Shown here: positions 36,401-43,717 of the stretch, piece by piece
Numbering within the stretch: position 1 is the stretch's first letter
How the letters are laid out: the number at the start of each line of letters is the position of its first letter
Assembly (NCBI GenBank): GCA_937893155.1
Contig: CALBGU010000081.1
Coordinates: 1-64,000 of the forward strand
Source: an uncultured Treponema sp.
GTDB lineage: Bacteria > Spirochaetota > Spirochaetia > Treponematales > Treponemataceae
DNA length: 64,000 nucleotides
Direction of reading: 5' to 3'
Program-made: the position numbers and the translations under genes
Notes under the pieces: generated by a model
The model's database searches: none
What the model was told of the DNA's origin: nothing
The model's input: the letters and a program-made list of their open reading frames with translations, nothing else

Positions 36401-37998
36401 ACGGCGGCAAAAGCGGGGCTTGCCGTCGATGCGTCGGCATAAGATGAGTCAGGGGAATACGACCAGCGCCCTGCAGTGCTTATGTCTGCTGACAATCCTG
36501 GGAAAAACTCGTAGCGAAAGCCCGCCGCTCCTGTAACAGCGCCTGTTGCAGAGTACCCCGTCTCTTCATACCAGATGATACGCACTTTGTCGCCTGCGCC
36601 CACCGCAACCGACGGCGTAACATACCCGCTGTCACGGTCGTAACGTGCATTTGTGTCGGCGATGTCGTTGATGTAAACAGAAACATCGGCTGCCTTCGTG
36701 CCGATTTCATAGCCGACAGTCTCGGTATACGATGTCGTCTGAATAATAAGGTCACAATCTTCGGGAAATCCCAGATAAAAGCCCGGGAAACTGTCGGCGA
36801 GCGGAAAGCGCGAGGATGCCGCATACGAGGAAGAGTCGGCGTAAAGCTCGATGAGCGCATTTTCATCGCCGCCCTCCTTGTCGATGACTGCGGCAAGATA
36901 TACCGCGCTTTCGGTTTTGGTGGATTCTGAAATCACCGCCGCATTTACGATGTCGGTCGCCCCCACATCATACAGCGAACACACTGCAAACGGCGAAAAA
37001 CCCGCGGGGCTTTGCAGCACAAGGGCAAACTCAGATGAAATTTCCGTGAAAAAATCATACGCATAGCGTTTTATATCCACGGAATGCCCATTTTGCCCAA
37101 AAAACGCCTGTACCTCGCCCAAAAAAGAGCCCGCGTCGCCCCAATCACCGAGCGCACTCTGAATTTCGCTCTGTTTTTTTGTGCGGAACGTTACCAGCAC
37201 CGCAGGAAGCTCGCCAGAATCCGTGCGCGACGCTTTTGCGCTGTCAGAAAACGTTATTGTTTGCTCGTGCACGGAAATAATATATTCGTCGGTGTTGAGT
37301 TTTCGGAATTTTCGCTTTCCCGCGCGGTAACTTCCGCTGTCGCTTTCCACAAAAACAGCGTCAATATCACGGATTGCCTCTGCCGGAAGCTCATATTTAT
37401 AGCCCGTCTCATAGCCAGAAATTGCTATTTCTTGGGTATCTTCGGCAAAATCTCCGTAAAAAGTGCGGCTCCGCGCCTGCATCATATCGTAACGCAAAAC
37501 GGTGTCTGCTTTCCATTTTTCGCCTTCAAAATGAAGCAAAAATCCTGGAGATTCGTTTTCTCCGCCGCCGATGCTTTTTTGAAACAAATGTATCGAATAT
37601 TCGCCCGGAAACGTAATGCCGCGATTTGCAATGCGCGCATGCTTCAAATAACCGTTCCCGATATATCCCGCCGCAATCGTGTTTGTATCAAATTCATCTG
37701 CAAAATCCGCCTCGAAATACCACATTCGATTCAGCAAAAAATAAATCGACATATCCACATCTTGCGTAAACACAGGACTTTCGGTTGTGGACTCAAAACC
37801 GTTGCCGTATCCGCCCGAAATGCCCGCGCCCGTTTCCACCGAGGAATACCAATGCCCGCGAATATCTAATTCAAGATTTTCATCATTTGAAACAAATTTT
37901 GACTGCGCTTTTGCCGAATTAGAAAAAATAATTAAAAACAACAAAAAAAACGGCAACAAAAATGATTTTTGCTTAGGCTTCAAAAGCCGTGCTTTCAT
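33418..37998 (-). CDS. Large secreted/outer-membrane beta protein (3' part of the dinB frame)
   Basis: If translated from ATG 37998, this is a protein of 1526 residues. It starts MKARLLKPKQKSF and has a hydrophobic stretch (LLPFFLLFLIIFSNSAKAQ) with an AxA-type cleavage site. The body is rich in Ser, Thr, Ala and Asp with many beta strands. It contains several jelly-roll-like segments with a recurring W..V.V.L style, and it ends SASVKITF, with the terminal Phe typical of outer-membrane barrels. The overall look recalls SprA/Sov-like giant outer-membrane proteins, but I cannot prove homology. No good ribosome-binding site precedes 37998 (nearest GGAG about 25 nt away), so expression may depend on dinB translation. 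Confidence 0.6.
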   Translation of the reverse strand: MKARLLKPKQKSFLLPFFLLFLIIFSNSAKAQSKFVSNDENLELDIRGHWYSSVETGAGISGGYGNGFESTTESPVFTQDVDMSIYFLLNRMWYFEADFADEFDTNTIAAGYIGNGYLKHARIANRGITFPGEYSIHLFQKSIGGGENESPGFLLHFEGEKWKADTVLRYDMMQARSRTFYGDFAEDTQEIAISGYETGYKYELPAEAIRDIDAVFVESDSGSYRAGKRKFRKLNTDEYIISVHEQTITFSDSAKASRTDSGELPAVLVTFRTKKQSEIQSALGDWGDAGSFLGEVQAFFGQNGHSVDIKRYAYDFFTEISSEFALVLQSPAGFSPFAVCSLYDVGATDIVNAAVISESTKTESAVYLAAVIDKEGGDENALIELYADSSSYAASSRFPLADSFPGFYLGFPEDCDLIIQTTSYTETVGYEIGTKAADVSVYINDIADTNARYDRDSGYVTPSVAVGAGDKVRIIWYEETGYSATGAVTGAAGFRYEFFPGLSADISTAGRWSYSPDSSYADASTASPAFAAVSSAVRYQSDSLEIEIAGALSAETDNTTGLYRILGMDENSAETNTLSESAGVSVPAGIEPVLNARPFGSADSSFSLPIELSESKKDSASVDSGTKDSAVSGYAIPIDWNFSAIRATADNPAWRAVTIALGSAGTALASAQTFSIALKNENPSAFSADTPVEIFLQLGVNSDADFSAESCEAIPTWLVSKASSDVLRSFSLGESGWQTVTVRLTDEDRAFLGTFTGARLIVASSSTEKNASGKLKAGVFEIAGTSFAVSADGFSTTVREDTPASVSAEWGVSVGAISDSTVSTFNTSANSVAGIKWQKETDISSSNTYITLSQYVDETDISGYKNLAFYVFLTQSLESDDALTFSFVRQTDAGSDEVENAVNCVISGENLSKDSWHKVEVDLKSEKVYVDSDFAGRASVDTDVIASKLIVKLNADGADSGCFFIDELHLSEISPDLAAKSAVTLNYQKDGAIVSLGDAEILHDFFVKTSANTSNGTKKTQASESVAAGIGIWKVDIGGNEAHRSDSNYMFSSVGHFAQTNDAIFGIFDFSEAYQLDNEGKKQKKSNSLALELPVAHLEGSSQTIASTIYKTQDACVSAESDIDRLHIEAEATVYQKIKANYSSEYSESYADNTKFQFDAGKSDAKKRKTTGNATVFYKFNALKFTPELHAEAADTYTLSSSAKQTDYTQYLLTLPLTIGKQRFSLSYMREGGGNAKVNAGGSYTEDAKYLLTADRMYLYTAIPCNDLVNTKLADTMLESSSASSSTQYYYATYAASWRRAAADSALDLVIPSSINASFARQITASSTKNDIYNAKASISYSANNVLGSYSALRLFKWYNEDEFGAHFSSAVKIPRAAPEDYTFSHSAELTSAFFFSKKDSFKTALEGTVESDDAWSAKCTFSYKRERKTSPLVSFVQMCKPSLDVSSVSVTKIDSLKFTASQKKSTTTTNARYKRAQSVVYTHESDAAFSKYLTVVTVVSPEFSNVSDSLIYAGITLSASVKITF

Positions 37999-39138
37999 AA
38001 TTTTGAGCGATGGATTTTTTTTCTCCATTTCAAAAATAATGCGGTCAAGTTTTTTCTTTTTTTCGCTTCCCAAATCAAATAATTCGCCTTGCAGTTTTTT
38101 TTCATCTTCCACATTTTGCACGCCGATTCCAATCAACCTGACGGATTTTCCCTGCTTCATTTTGCTCCAAAACAGCCGTTTCGCTCGGTCAAAAAGGTCG
38201 TCCGTCGAAGAAACATACTCATCATGCGTGCTTTGAACCGAAACGGTAGAAAAATCGCCGTATCGGATTTTTACGCACACGGTTCTGCCCGTCTGCCCCG
38301 CGTCATACAGCCTATACATCACGTCCTGCGCGATTTCCAGAAGACGTGAATCTATCGCGTCGCGGTCGGTCAAATCCGCAGGAAAAGTGCGCTCCGCACT
38401 CACGGAATGGCTTTCCGGCTCTGCCCCCATATTTTCGTCCTCAATACCGTGAGAAGCGTTGTACAAAAATTTTCCACACGCCTTTCCAAAATTGGATTGC
38501 AAACTTTGCAACGTTGCTTTATTCAGCGCAGAAATGCTTGAAAATCCCGCAGCACGAATTTTTGCAAGCGTTTTTTCACCAGCTCCCCATAATTTTTCGA
38601 GCGGAATTGACAACATAAAATCTTCTTCTTTGCCGCGCGGCACAACAAAAAATCCATTCGGCTTTCGCATTCCCGACGCAATTTTTGCAATATACTGCGT
38701 TGATGCCAGCCCCACGCTGACTGTCAGCCCCGTTTTTTCAAAGATTTCAGATTTTACTTTTCTGGCAACTTTCACTGGAGGTCCCAGCAATTTTTCCATT
38801 CCCGTTAAATCAACCAGCGCCTCGTCTATGGACATTTGAATGACCGTCGGCGAATATTGTGATAAAATTCGCATTATTTCGCGGGATTTTTCACGATACC
38901 GCTCCATTCTTGGACGCACAAAAATCGCCTGCGGGCAAAGACGAACCGCCCGAGAAACCGGCATTGCGGAATGAACACCAAACGCCCGCGCCTCATAAGA
39001 CGCAGTGGACACAACACTCCGCTCATCACCCGGAAGACCGCCGACAACGACGGGTTTCCCACGATAATACGGATTGTCGAGTTGTTCGACCGAGGCAAAA
39101 AAAGCGTCCATATCCACATGCAAATACACGCCGCTCAT
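33418..39138 (-). CDS. dinB: DNA polymerase IV in one open frame with a large secreted beta protein
   Basis: One uninterrupted frame of 1906 codons. Residues 1-380 are a complete Y-family polymerase: YLHVDMDAFFASVEQ with the first catalytic Asp, SIDEALVDLTG with the Asp-Glu pair, GLASTQYIAKIASGMRKPNG, a helix-hairpin-helix region, and a little-finger domain ending near KIMKARLL. DinB performs error-prone translesion synthesis in the cytoplasm. Without a stop, the frame runs on into a signal peptide and about 1500 residues of exported beta protein (described separately). A true fusion would be topologically odd. The polymerase start overlaps the stop of the upstream membrane protein gene (ATGA). 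Confidence 0.85.
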   Translation of the reverse strand: MSGVYLHVDMDAFFASVEQLDNPYYRGKPVVVGGLPGDERSVVSTASYEARAFGVHSAMPVSRAVRLCPQAIFVRPRMERYREKSREIMRILSQYSPTVIQMSIDEALVDLTGMEKLLGPPVKVARKVKSEIFEKTGLTVSVGLASTQYIAKIASGMRKPNGFFVVPRGKEEDFMLSIPLEKLWGAGEKTLAKIRAAGFSSISALNKATLQSLQSNFGKACGKFLYNASHGIEDENMGAEPESHSVSAERTFPADLTDRDAIDSRLLEIAQDVMYRLYDAGQTGRTVCVKIRYGDFSTVSVQSTHDEYVSSTDDLFDRAKRLFWSKMKQGKSVRLIGIGVQNVEDEKKLQGELFDLGSEKKKKLDRIIFEMEKKNPSLKIMKARLLKPKQKSFLLPFFLLFLIIFSNSAKAQSKFVSNDENLELDIRGHWYSSVETGAGISGGYGNGFESTTESPVFTQDVDMSIYFLLNRMWYFEADFADEFDTNTIAAGYIGNGYLKHARIANRGITFPGEYSIHLFQKSIGGGENESPGFLLHFEGEKWKADTVLRYDMMQARSRTFYGDFAEDTQEIAISGYETGYKYELPAEAIRDIDAVFVESDSGSYRAGKRKFRKLNTDEYIISVHEQTITFSDSAKASRTDSGELPAVLVTFRTKKQSEIQSALGDWGDAGSFLGEVQAFFGQNGHSVDIKRYAYDFFTEISSEFALVLQSPAGFSPFAVCSLYDVGATDIVNAAVISESTKTESAVYLAAVIDKEGGDENALIELYADSSSYAASSRFPLADSFPGFYLGFPEDCDLIIQTTSYTETVGYEIGTKAADVSVYINDIADTNARYDRDSGYVTPSVAVGAGDKVRIIWYEETGYSATGAVTGAAGFRYEFFPGLSADISTAGRWSYSPDSSYADASTASPAFAAVSSAVRYQSDSLEIEIAGALSAETDNTTGLYRILGMDENSAETNTLSESAGVSVPAGIEPVLNARPFGSADSSFSLPIELSESKKDSASVDSGTKDSAVSGYAIPIDWNFSAIRATADNPAWRAVTIALGSAGTALASAQTFSIALKNENPSAFSADTPVEIFLQLGVNSDADFSAESCEAIPTWLVSKASSDVLRSFSLGESGWQTVTVRLTDEDRAFLGTFTGARLIVASSSTEKNASGKLKAGVFEIAGTSFAVSADGFSTTVREDTPASVSAEWGVSVGAISDSTVSTFNTSANSVAGIKWQKETDISSSNTYITLSQYVDETDISGYKNLAFYVFLTQSLESDDALTFSFVRQTDAGSDEVENAVNCVISGENLSKDSWHKVEVDLKSEKVYVDSDFAGRASVDTDVIASKLIVKLNADGADSGCFFIDELHLSEISPDLAAKSAVTLNYQKDGAIVSLGDAEILHDFFVKTSANTSNGTKKTQASESVAAGIGIWKVDIGGNEAHRSDSNYMFSSVGHFAQTNDAIFGIFDFSEAYQLDNEGKKQKKSNSLALELPVAHLEGSSQTIASTIYKTQDACVSAESDIDRLHIEAEATVYQKIKANYSSEYSESYADNTKFQFDAGKSDAKKRKTTGNATVFYKFNALKFTPELHAEAADTYTLSSSAKQTDYTQYLLTLPLTIGKQRFSLSYMREGGGNAKVNAGGSYTEDAKYLLTADRMYLYTAIPCNDLVNTKLADTMLESSSASSSTQYYYATYAASWRRAAADSALDLVIPSSINASFARQITASSTKNDIYNAKASISYSANNVLGSYSALRLFKWYNEDEFGAHFSSAVKIPRAAPEDYTFSHSAELTSAFFFSKKDSFKTALEGTVESDDAWSAKCTFSYKRERKTSPLVSFVQMCKPSLDVSSVSVTKIDSLKFTASQKKSTTTTNARYKRAQSVVYTHESDAAFSKYLTVVTVVSPEFSNVSDSLIYAGITLSASVKITF

Positions 39139-41057
39139 ACAGAATCCCCTGATTTTTTTGCAGTGGAATCATCATTTTTTTCGTTCGTAGAAAGTTTTAC
39201 TGTTTCTTTTGTAACAGTATTATCATCAGTTTTTAGCCACGCTGTTATTGTTATCACGGTCGTAGAAGTGTTATCGGCAGAATAATCAAGCAAAAAATCT
39301 TGAGCGGGATTATCTGGCAGCAAAAAATACGCCGAATGTGCATTATGGCGGATTTCAAACTCAAATGAACAGTCATAAACAGGCGAGCCTTCAAGCGAAT
39401 TTGCCGAAATCTCATAGCGTAAAACAGGAAAATCGGAAAAAATACGCAAATGTTTTGTATACATACCAAGAAATTCCGTTTCAGTTATCTCTGCGCGGAT
39501 ATGGTCCGCAGTTTTCGATTCCGCCAAAATCATTTCGTTCGTTTCCGTTTTTACACGAAAATAGCGTTCTTGAAACTTTTCGGTAGCAAGCGCAAGTGCA
39601 AAAATCAATAAAGCCGAAAAGACCAAAAGCACAAATGCGAATTTTAAGATTATTTTCTTTTTTCTAATTAAAATGCGAACCCACATAAAAACAAACGGCA
39701 ACAAAACCATACAAAACAGAAGATTTGAAAACGGGCTACAAATCGCTACAGAATAGAGATTTTCGGGAGGAATGAAGCGCAAAGATTCTATGCTGTACGG
39801 TATAAAAGGCAAAATCATAAGCGCAATACTTACGATAAGCGGAACCATTGAGCGGAGTGTTCTTGAAATGTAGGTTAAAAAATATTCCAATCCAAAAAGC
39901 AAAACAAATGACACATCAATAGATGAGAAAATGCAAATATTTAAAATTTCCACCGTATCTATCAAATACGGGAATGATTTTTCAGAAAATGAAATAATAA
40001 AAATGCGCGACTGAATGATGTAAAAAAGCGATGTAATGACAAACGTCAAAAGCATTTTTATACCAATTATTCTCGGAATAGAAAGGTCTTTGTACGCGAT
40101 AATTTTTCCCACAATGAACTGCGAAATCTCGATTGCGCCGAATGTGACAGCGATTGTTACAGGAATAAACGCAAATGTTTTGAAAAACGCCGTGCGCCGT
40201 TTGTAGCTGTCAGTTCCGAATAAAAAAGAAACTTCGCAAAGCAAAAAAAGAGCAACAGCAACAATAAAAATCAAGACATTCGCAAAAATTTTTTCGGTTA
40301 TCCAAAATCGGTATTCTTTTACCTGTAAGGAAATATAATGGCTATTCCACTGTACATCACTACGTTTTTCAGCAGAAACAAAATCGATAATTGCTGCAAT
40401 TTCGGGGGTATTTGCGCGGATTATCAGCGACACCGCCGGGATTTCATTTTGCAAGAAAAGCGAAAGCCGCTCATTTTTTTTTGCCAATCCTAAGCGATAA
40501 ATCGGGAAAAATAAATGAGGCATTTTCAAGTGCAAACCATTTTTATAAAAAGAATCTGAAATATCTTTTACCAACGAAAAGGGCGCAATTTTTTCATCAG
40601 AACCAGCAACAAGAGCATTTTCGTCCCCAAAATCCACCAGAAGCACAGAAACGCCGTCGCTCGTATCCAGCCGAGATAAAAATGCACTCGTTCCGCATTG
40701 CAAAAGATTGGGTGCCATTTCTTTTACCGGCGGCTTTTTATCGTTAGCGGCAAAAAGAACCGTAACCCCCGTTTTTAGATTTGCCGCAGAAAGTGAATCC
40801 AACAAAATTTTTGTGCCGTCGTCATAAAAATCCAAGGCAGATTCTTTTTCTATATCAATAATAAGCGATATTTTTCCATCTTCTCCCAAAAAATCCAACA
40901 AAATATTTTCTGGGAAAAATTCTCCGCCAGACGGCACAAGACTTTGCGTTTTCGGAGAAAATCCATCGCGTTCAAGCCGTTCAAAAAGCGTATCGGCGGC
41001 AAGCGGCACGTGAAAAAAGAGAAAAAAAAGGGCAATTTTGAAAAAAATCTTTTGCAT
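39135..41057 (-). CDS. Unrecognised multi-pass membrane protein with periplasmic domains
   Basis: A 640-residue protein with a signal peptide (MQKIFFKIALFFLFFHVPLAAD), an N-terminal exported domain of about 240 residues, 7 to 8 membrane segments (about residues 255-500) and a C-terminal exported beta domain. Parts of the first domain (LLVDFGDENALVAGSDEK) recall the fold of M28-like membrane proteins, but no metal-binding residues are evident. It precedes dinB and overlaps it by 4 bp, so they form one operon with the large beta protein. A role in envelope biogenesis is a guess from context. A TATAAT lies 11 nt before the ATG. Confidence 0.7.
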   Translation of the reverse strand: MQKIFFKIALFFLFFHVPLAADTLFERLERDGFSPKTQSLVPSGGEFFPENILLDFLGEDGKISLIIDIEKESALDFYDDGTKILLDSLSAANLKTGVTVLFAANDKKPPVKEMAPNLLQCGTSAFLSRLDTSDGVSVLLVDFGDENALVAGSDEKIAPFSLVKDISDSFYKNGLHLKMPHLFFPIYRLGLAKKNERLSLFLQNEIPAVSLIIRANTPEIAAIIDFVSAEKRSDVQWNSHYISLQVKEYRFWITEKIFANVLIFIVAVALFLLCEVSFLFGTDSYKRRTAFFKTFAFIPVTIAVTFGAIEISQFIVGKIIAYKDLSIPRIIGIKMLLTFVITSLFYIIQSRIFIISFSEKSFPYLIDTVEILNICIFSSIDVSFVLLFGLEYFLTYISRTLRSMVPLIVSIALMILPFIPYSIESLRFIPPENLYSVAICSPFSNLLFCMVLLPFVFMWVRILIRKKKIILKFAFVLLVFSALLIFALALATEKFQERYFRVKTETNEMILAESKTADHIRAEITETEFLGMYTKHLRIFSDFPVLRYEISANSLEGSPVYDCSFEFEIRHNAHSAYFLLPDNPAQDFLLDYSADNTSTTVITITAWLKTDDNTVTKETVKLSTNEKNDDSTAKKSGDSV

Positions 41058-41091
41058 AGTTGGCTTCTATTATAATTTACTCTAATAAGTG

Positions 41092-41120
41092 TTTACTTTT
41101 CAAGGTCTGTCCGTTATAAT
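41092..41120 (+). promoter_or_regulatory. Promoter of the 41142 operon
   Basis: TTTACT, a 17-nt spacer and TATAAT (41115-41120), followed by TAGGAG and ATG 41142. Confidence 0.55.
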
Positions 41121-41141
41121 TTACGATAGGAGTAACGCATA

Positions 41142-42305
41142 ATGTGTGCACAAGAGAAAAAATTTTTATTAAATATTCCGCTTAAATTGATTTTGACAGA
41201 TGAAGGCACGAGTCATTTTATAAGCAACAACAAAAAACTAATGCGAATAAAATTGGCAGATAATCGCGAAAAATTCGGTATCAGTTTAACAAATTTTTCA
41301 CCGATTTCCGTGCAAAATATGATTTTGCTTGATTATGTCAAAAATATCGAAATTTCTATGCCAGAATTTGTTTCTCGACGGCAGGAAGTTATGGATTTGT
41401 CAAAAGTTGTGGTGTATTCATTGATGTACAAGCAATTCAATCACGAACTTTTTAGCAAATTGGTTGCCTGCGAATGTGTCAGAAAATACAATCGCTCAAA
41501 TCCAACGCAGATTTTGGACGAGCAGACGCAGATTTCCGAGAAAGAGCTATTGCGGCTTATGCCAAACAGAAATATCGTTATCAAAAAAGCAAAAAAAATG
41601 ATTCTTGACCCCATTTGGAAAGACATCATGGAAAATGCGGATTATACGCCCGAAGAGCGCAATTTGTATCTTTTGATGACCGAAAAATTTTTGGACAGAA
41701 TGAACAACATCAGTTGGTTCATTGTAACAAAATTTGCAAAAGATGACGGATTCCCGCAAATCGAAAAGGAACTTCGCGCCAAGCTCACCGAATATATGGA
41801 AAAATCCCAGCTTGCCGAATACATTTCGCTTATGGTGATGGAACTCGCGCTGAGCAACGAAAATGCAAATTTGCACAAAAAAGCCGCCGTTATGTTCAAC
41901 GGTATGGTTGACGATGTGGAAGAACTGCTGCGCGACCCAAAAGAGCGGCTCAGGCTGATAAACCAACTCGTAAAAGACAACGAACTGGTGTATATTTCGT
42001 GGCAAATCGGCGGAAATTCCACCACGTCGGTCGGAAATCGCGGAAAACTCGAAATCTCGCTTTACAACAAGGCAGGCGAATTTGAAGAAGTAAAAGCAAG
42101 TGTTGAATCCGCAATGGTCGAGGGGACTACAAAAAAATCTTTGGTTGATTTTTACCGAGCTTCAAACGGCGATAACCAAAATCTCGGGTTGAGCTATTTG
42201 TCGTATGTTGACGAGGCTTGTAAAAAAGTGGGCGTACGATTTGAGTCCATGGTAAAACAATTTTCAAACGATTTGACAGCAACAAAGCTCAATTTTGATT
42301 TCTGA
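41142..42305 (+). CDS. Unrecognised cytoplasmic protein, probably spirochaete-specific
   Basis: A 387-residue, largely helical and charged protein without signal peptide or membrane segments. I recognise no domain. The N-terminal 60 residues look like a beta domain (FLLNIPLKLILTDEGTSHFI), the middle is helical with several Leu/Glu-rich stretches (EYISLMVMELALSNENANLH), and the C-terminal part has a strand-rich segment (GNRGKLEISLYNKAGEFEEV). TAGGAG sits upstream. The stop overlaps the start of the lipoprotein gene (TGATG), so the two are coupled. Confidence 0.7.
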   Translation: MCAQEKKFLLNIPLKLILTDEGTSHFISNNKKLMRIKLADNREKFGISLTNFSPISVQNMILLDYVKNIEISMPEFVSRRQEVMDLSKVVVYSLMYKQFNHELFSKLVACECVRKYNRSNPTQILDEQTQISEKELLRLMPNRNIVIKKAKKMILDPIWKDIMENADYTPEERNLYLLMTEKFLDRMNNISWFIVTKFAKDDGFPQIEKELRAKLTEYMEKSQLAEYISLMVMELALSNENANLHKKAAVMFNGMVDDVEELLRDPKERLRLINQLVKDNELVYISWQIGGNSTTSVGNRGKLEISLYNKAGEFEEVKASVESAMVEGTTKKSLVDFYRASNGDNQNLGLSYLSYVDEACKKVGVRFESMVKQFSNDLTATKLNFDF

Positions 42306-42955
42306 TGTCTGCAAAAAAAAGCCGTTTCTTTTTGATTTTTGCAATTTTGCCGTTTTTGACCAGCTGTAGCAACGTCGTCTGCGATGTTTCAGATGTTCAG
42401 GCGACGGTGGTTTTTGATTATCACGATGAAGAATCCCTGCCCGACTCAAGAACGTGCATTTTTGTAAAAATCGACGGCGATGTTTCCCGCACCGAAAGCA
42501 TAAAAATCGTAAACACCGAAAATAAATACGAATGGCGAGTTGAAAATCCAACGCTGCTGCAATCAAAAGCAGGAGACTGGGCAGGCTCGGCAAATGTGCG
42601 CGGAGAGGGCGAAAATGCGCTTCCACAAGGAAATTATCGGCTCCATTACAAAAATATGGCGGGAGAAGAAGCCGAAATGGATTTTTCGGTAATATATCCG
42701 GCACAGTTTTCAGAACAGCAAGCGACGGATTTTCCAAAAGCACTCACCGATGATTCTTTGACGTTCTCTGAAAAAATCGCGGTATACGATAAAAACGGTG
42801 ATTTACTTTTTTTTGGAAACATCGAAAAAAACACGGATTCCATTTTGAAAAAATTCCCTGATGCCGATTTTATACGCGTTTGTTACGAGGATAATTCCAA
42901 AAAATATATGTGTTTTATGCCGCCTGAGTATCTTGAAAAAAAAGCGGAAAACTAA
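42305..42955 (+). CDS. Putative lipoprotein
   Basis: A 216-residue lipoprotein. The signal sequence SRFFLIFAILPFLTSC ends in the lipobox LTSC, placing the lipid on Cys21. The mature part is a small beta-rich domain (ATVVFDYHDEESLPDSRT, NYRLHYKNMAGEEAEMDFSV) of unknown function. It is translationally coupled to the upstream gene by a TGATG overlap, suggesting they act in one process even though one is cytoplasmic and the other envelope-bound. Confidence 0.78.
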   Translation: MSAKKSRFFLIFAILPFLTSCSNVVCDVSDVQATVVFDYHDEESLPDSRTCIFVKIDGDVSRTESIKIVNTENKYEWRVENPTLLQSKAGDWAGSANVRGEGENALPQGNYRLHYKNMAGEEAEMDFSVIYPAQFSEQQATDFPKALTDDSLTFSEKIAVYDKNGDLLFFGNIEKNTDSILKKFPDADFIRVCYEDNSKKYMCFMPPEYLEKKAEN

Positions 42956-42995
42956 CATGCTGTCATTGCTAAGATAATCAATCTAAATCTTTATT

Positions 42996-43715
42996 ATGGA
43001 AGAAAATATGAGCGAAACGACAATCGAAGAAAATGCAAGCAATACAACGATGCGAGCAATTCACACTTATGTTATTCGCGCAGGACGAATGACCAGCGCG
43101 CAAAAAAATGACTACGAACAGCTTTCGGAGCAATGGTGCATTCCATTTGCAAGCGAAACGCTGGATTTCAGCGCACTGTTCGGCAACAACAATCCTGTTA
43201 TTATCGAAATCGGTTTTGGCATGGGGCACGCAACAGCGCAGATAGCCGCAGAAAATCCCGAGATAAATTATGTGGGCTTGGAAGTGCATAAACCTGGCAT
43301 TGGGCGGCTTTTGGGCGAAATCAGAACGCGAAATCTGAAAAATATCCGCATTATTGAGCACGATGCTATTGAAGTGCTTGAAAAAATGGTTGCAGACGGC
43401 TCAGTGAACGGCTTTCACGTTTTTTTTCCTGACCCGTGGCCGAAAAAAAAGCACCACAAACGCCGTCTGATGCAGCGCCCGCGCACCAATCTTTTGGCAA
43501 AAAAACTGCACATCGGCGGCTACATTTATATGGCGACGGATTGGGTGCCGTATGCCGAAAGCGCGCTTGAAGAATTGACGGCAACCGAGGGCATTCAGAA
43601 CAAATACGACGGTTTTGCGCCGCACCAGATATGGAGACCGGAAACAAAATTTGAGCAAAAAGGGATTCGTGCAGCACACGAAATCCGTGAACTTTTCTTT
43701 GAAAAACAGGCGTAA
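42996..43715 (+). CDS. trmB: tRNA (guanine-N7-)-methyltransferase
   Basis: Methylates G46 in the variable loop of tRNAs with SAM. The protein has 239 residues, or 235 if ATG 43008 is used; the first has no clear ribosome-binding site while the second has GGAAG. The Rossmann motif IEIGFGMGHATAQIA is followed by YVGLEVHKPGIGRLL and the family hallmark FPDPWPKKKHHKRRL. The N-terminal 20 residues are unusual and probably disordered. ligA begins 3 bp after the stop. Confidence 0.95.
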   Translation: MEENMSETTIEENASNTTMRAIHTYVIRAGRMTSAQKNDYEQLSEQWCIPFASETLDFSALFGNNNPVIIEIGFGMGHATAQIAAENPEINYVGLEVHKPGIGRLLGEIRTRNLKNIRIIEHDAIEVLEKMVADGSVNGFHVFFPDPWPKKKHHKRRLMQRPRTNLLAKKLHIGGYIYMATDWVPYAESALEELTATEGIQNKYDGFAPHQIWRPETKFEQKGIRAAHEIRELFFEKQA

Positions 43716-43717
43716 AA

